From CAYHPY01 sp964358485 (GTDB lineage: Bacteria > Elusimicrobiota > Elusimicrobia > UBA1565 > UBA9628): a stretch of 5,664 nt of DNA. The translations under genes were made by a program, and so were the position numbers. This document shows positions 3,383 through 5,664 of this stretch, in pieces. A model generated the notes under the pieces. It had not been told where the DNA came from, did not search any database, and saw only the letters and a program-made list of their open reading frames with translations. How positions within the stretch are numbered: position 1 is the stretch's first letter; every line of letters starts with the position of its first letter. The stretch covers positions 1 to 5,664 of the forward strand of contig CAYHPY010000163.1 in NCBI GenBank assembly GCA_964358485.1, written 5' to 3'.

Positions 3383-5664
3383 ATGACTTACTTTTCCCGG
3401 GAGAGGGCGTGGGCGCTTGGCGCGGCGGTGATCCTGAGCTTCGGGGCAGGGGCCGCTCGGGGGGAGATCGATCCGGTCACCGGCCAAGAAAAGGTCTTAA
3501 AGGATACTTCGGGCGGCCAGACCGACCAGACCGGAAATCCGGCGGCCCCGGGCGATACGACCGGGAGAAACGGTTCCACCGATAAAGACGGCCATGGCGT
3601 GGTAAATTCCGGGAATTCTCCGATGGCGGGGGATGGGTCGGGTTCGGGCGGCGACGGGTCGGTTCCTCAAATGGAACTGAGATTGCGCATCGGCGAGAAT
3701 ATGCGCAGGCTCGGAAAGGCGAATTTAAAGGAAATTCCGTTGATTTTCGAGCAGACGGCCCGGGACGTGCAATTGATTCAAAATCCTGAAATCCGCGAAA
3801 GTTTCTTCCAAATGCTCCGGGATCGGCAGAAAAAGATGGATTACACGCCTCCGCCGGTCCCGGCGGAGCAGACACCTTTGAGCAATAAGCCCCCTTCGCT
3901 TGACGAGGTGGTCTGGAACACCAGGAAGAAATTTGTGGATTTGATGCGTCGGCAAGATCCCGACGATCCCCGGTGGGCCTCCGAAAGCGGCCAAGTTTAC
4001 TGCCTGCAAGGCAATTATCGGGCCTGCTTCACCGAGACCCAGAAAGCCGTGGAGGGGGGGATGGCCGACGCCGAGACTTTGACCACCTACGGAAGCGCCG
4101 CTCATAATTTGGGGGACAACAAATTGGCCTCGGAGGCCGCCGGCCGGGCCCTGGAGGCCGACCCGGAATACGCCCCCGCCCACTCCTTAAAGATGCTTTC
4201 GCAGGGCCGAGTTTCGACCGTCAAGCTTCCCTCCTCCCTGGGTGCCGCGGCCTCCGCCAGCGAAAGCTGGGCGGGCGGTTCCGCTTCGGGGGCCGGGGAC
4301 ATCGCAGAGGCAGGCGCCTCGGGCACCTACGCCGCGGCCAACCCGGGCTACGCTTTGGGGTCCGGGAGCCCCCGCCCGGGCAATCCCGCCGCCGGAGGGC
4401 TTGCCCCGGGAGTCCAGAAATCGGCATCTTTGACGCGGGAGGCCTCCTCGGCGCTTTCCGTCCGGGATTACACCTTGGCCCACTCCCTGGCCTCCAAGGC
4501 CATCGATCTCAACCCCGAAAACGCCCAAGCCTGGAACTATCGGGCGATCGCCGACAATAAGCTGGAGCGCTACAGCGACGCCGTCCACGACGCCAGCCGC
4601 TCCCTCCAGTTGGCGCCGGGAAATACCCCGGCCCTCCAGAGCCGTTCCTGGGCTCTGAACCGGCAGCAGCGGTTCAAGGAAGGGTTGGCCGACGCCAACG
4701 CCACCTTGGAACTGGAGCCGGAAAACGCCTTCGCCTACCAAAACCGCGCTTTCGCCATGGCGGGGATGGGAGACCGGGAGGAAGTTCTGGCCGCCCTCAA
4801 GCGCTCGGCCGAGATCGATCCCAGGTTCAAAGACCGCTACCAGAAAGCCCTTCAGGTCCCCGAGAAAAACGACCTTCTCTTCCTTTTCGACGAGAACACG
4901 GGCGCCCAGACGGCCGCCGCGCCGTCGGGGGCTCCGCCCCCCAAGAAAAAACGATTCATGAACACCGTCGTCTTCGCCATGAGCGGGGGATTGTTGGTGG
5001 CCATGGGGCTTCTTCACATCGTTTCGGCGGGCTTCCGGGACAAGGTTCGGTCCACCGTCCGGCGGGTCCTGGGGAGTTCGGCCGGAGGCGCCGCCGCCGC
5101 CGAGGGAGGGGCTCAGGCTTCGGGTTTGTGGTCGCAGTACGAAATGGTCCGGGAAATCGGGACCGGAGGCATGGGCGTGGTATACGAGGGCCGGGACACG
5201 GCCTTGGACCGCCCCGTCGCCATCAAGAGGATGCGCGACGAAATTCGGATGGATCCACGGGAAAGGGCGCGCTTTGTTTTGGAGGCCCGCACGGTGGCCT
5301 CCCTCCATCATCCGAACATCGCCGACATCTACGCCATCGTCGAGGAATCCGACGGGGTCTATCTGGTTTTCGAGTACGTGAAGGGCCGGACCCTCCATGA
5401 CCTGATCGGAGAGAAGGGCTCCCTATCCTTCGAGGCCGCCCGGAAAATTCTCCGCAACGCCTGCGACGCGGTGGAATACGCGCACCGCCAGCGGATCATC
5501 CACCGGGACCTCAAGCCCTCGAACATCATGATCACCGACGAGGGCGCGGCCAAGGTCATGGACTTCGGGGTGGCCCGGCAGGCCAAGGACGCCATGACCA
5601 AGATGGCCTTGACCAATACCGTGGTCGGCACGCCCCCGTACATGGCCCCGGAGCAGGAGCAGGG
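3383..5664 (+). CDS. Transmembrane Ser/Thr protein kinase with N-terminal TPR sensor domain (3' partial)
   Basis: The frame is open for 760 codons to the window edge without a stop. Residues 1-27 form a signal peptide (RER, hydrophobic A9-A25). Residues 34-96 are a Gly/Ser/Thr/Asp-rich spacer. Two TPR-like repeats lie at about 196-263. A Gly/Ala/Ser/Pro linker (285-345) precedes about four more TPRs (346-480), the clearest being 381-414, 415-448 and 449-480, with LNPEN, LAPGN, LEPEN and IDP ends. KKKR (521-524) precedes one membrane helix (about 527-550). The Hanks kinase starts near 586: glycine loop GTGGMGVVYE (593-602), VAIK with K615, alpha-C E634, HRDLKPSN (707-714; D709), DFG (727-729), and activation-loop T744, T746 and T750 before APE (755-757). 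It should phosphorylate Ser/Thr in the cytoplasm in response to an outside signal. An in-frame TAA at 3371-3373 leaves ATG 3383 as the only start including the signal peptide. PknB-like kinases usually have the reverse domain order. The rest of the C-lobe lies beyond the window. Confidence 0.95.
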   Translation, partial: MTYFSRERAWALGAAVILSFGAGAARGEIDPVTGQEKVLKDTSGGQTDQTGNPAAPGDTTGRNGSTDKDGHGVVNSGNSPMAGDGSGSGGDGSVPQMELRLRIGENMRRLGKANLKEIPLIFEQTARDVQLIQNPEIRESFFQMLRDRQKKMDYTPPPVPAEQTPLSNKPPSLDEVVWNTRKKFVDLMRRQDPDDPRWASESGQVYCLQGNYRACFTETQKAVEGGMADAETLTTYGSAAHNLGDNKLASEAAGRALEADPEYAPAHSLKMLSQGRVSTVKLPSSLGAAASASESWAGGSASGAGDIAEAGASGTYAAANPGYALGSGSPRPGNPAAGGLAPGVQKSASLTREASSALSVRDYTLAHSLASKAIDLNPENAQAWNYRAIADNKLERYSDAVHDASRSLQLAPGNTPALQSRSWALNRQQRFKEGLADANATLELEPENAFAYQNRAFAMAGMGDREEVLAALKRSAEIDPRFKDRYQKALQVPEKNDLLFLFDENTGAQTAAAPSGAPPPKKKRFMNTVVFAMSGGLLVAMGLLHIVSAGFRDKVRSTVRRVLGSSAGGAAAAEGGAQASGLWSQYEMVREIGTGGMGVVYEGRDTALDRPVAIKRMRDEIRMDPRERARFVLEARTVASLHHPNIADIYAIVEESDGVYLVFEYVKGRTLHDLIGEKGSLSFEAARKILRNACDAVEYAHRQRIIHRDLKPSNIMITDEGAAKVMDFGVARQAKDAMTKMALTNTVVGTPPYMAPEQEQ

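Noticed and set aside
4187..5398. A 403-codon minus-strand frame opposite the kinase gene
   Set aside because: It is antisense to a frame with every kinase motif in order; its own sequence is Gly/Arg/Pro-rich without recognisable domains.
1..5664. tRNA, rRNA, CRISPR array, insertion sequence or phage genes
   Set aside because: Reading both strands showed no regularly spaced repeats, cloverleaf-like segments, transposase motifs or terminal inverted repeats.

Overview
The window looks like chromosomal DNA from a high-GC, Gram-negative-type bacterium. It carries cleavable or anchoring signal peptides, sigma70-like promoters, one strong Shine-Dalgarno site, and a eukaryote-like Ser/Thr kinase beside a CRTAC1/UnbV protein. 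That mix is common in environmental lineages such as Acidobacteriota, Planctomycetota and Elusimicrobiota. Nothing here fixes the phylum, so this is inference only.

Left part (1-2791). The last 15 codons of a rightward gene end at 49. They converge on a leftward two-gene operon. The first gene (2791 to 1928) is an integral membrane protein of the NQR2/RnfD/RnfE superfamily, closest in shape to the UnbU-like members. The second (1931 to 120) overlaps it by ATGA and encodes an exported protein with seven FG-GAP/VCBS-type blades and a C-terminal ASPIC/UnbV domain. The pair is best read as a membrane subunit with its translationally coupled, outward-facing beta-propeller partner. A cofactor or substrate cannot be named from sequence.

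Middle (2792-3382). A weak promoter candidate lies just before the membrane-protein gene. Next comes a strong leftward intrinsic terminator (18-bp stem, 4-nt loop, T-run), then a small hairpin overlapping the stop codon of a 97-aa exported protein (3294 to 3001). A compact divergent promoter region lies upstream of that gene. Two sigma70-type promoters, each with a 17-bp spacer, have abutting -35 hexamers inside a perfect inverted repeat, CTTGAC-AA-GTCAAG (3347-3360).

Right part (3383-5664). The rightward promoter drives a single open frame of at least 760 codons that runs off the window. It has an N-terminal signal peptide, a low-complexity segment, two TPR blocks separated by a Gly/Ala/Ser/Pro-rich linker, one transmembrane helix, and a C-terminal Hanks-type Ser/Thr kinase domain with all catalytic motifs up to APE. 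The sensor-first, kinase-last order is opposite to the usual PknB-type layout. The predicted start of transcription falls on or next to the ATG, so its mRNA may be leaderless.

The most interesting unit is the divergent pair: a small exported protein and a transmembrane kinase with a probable periplasmic TPR domain, sharing one back-to-back promoter. A ligand/receptor or feedback relationship is a reasonable, untested hypothesis.
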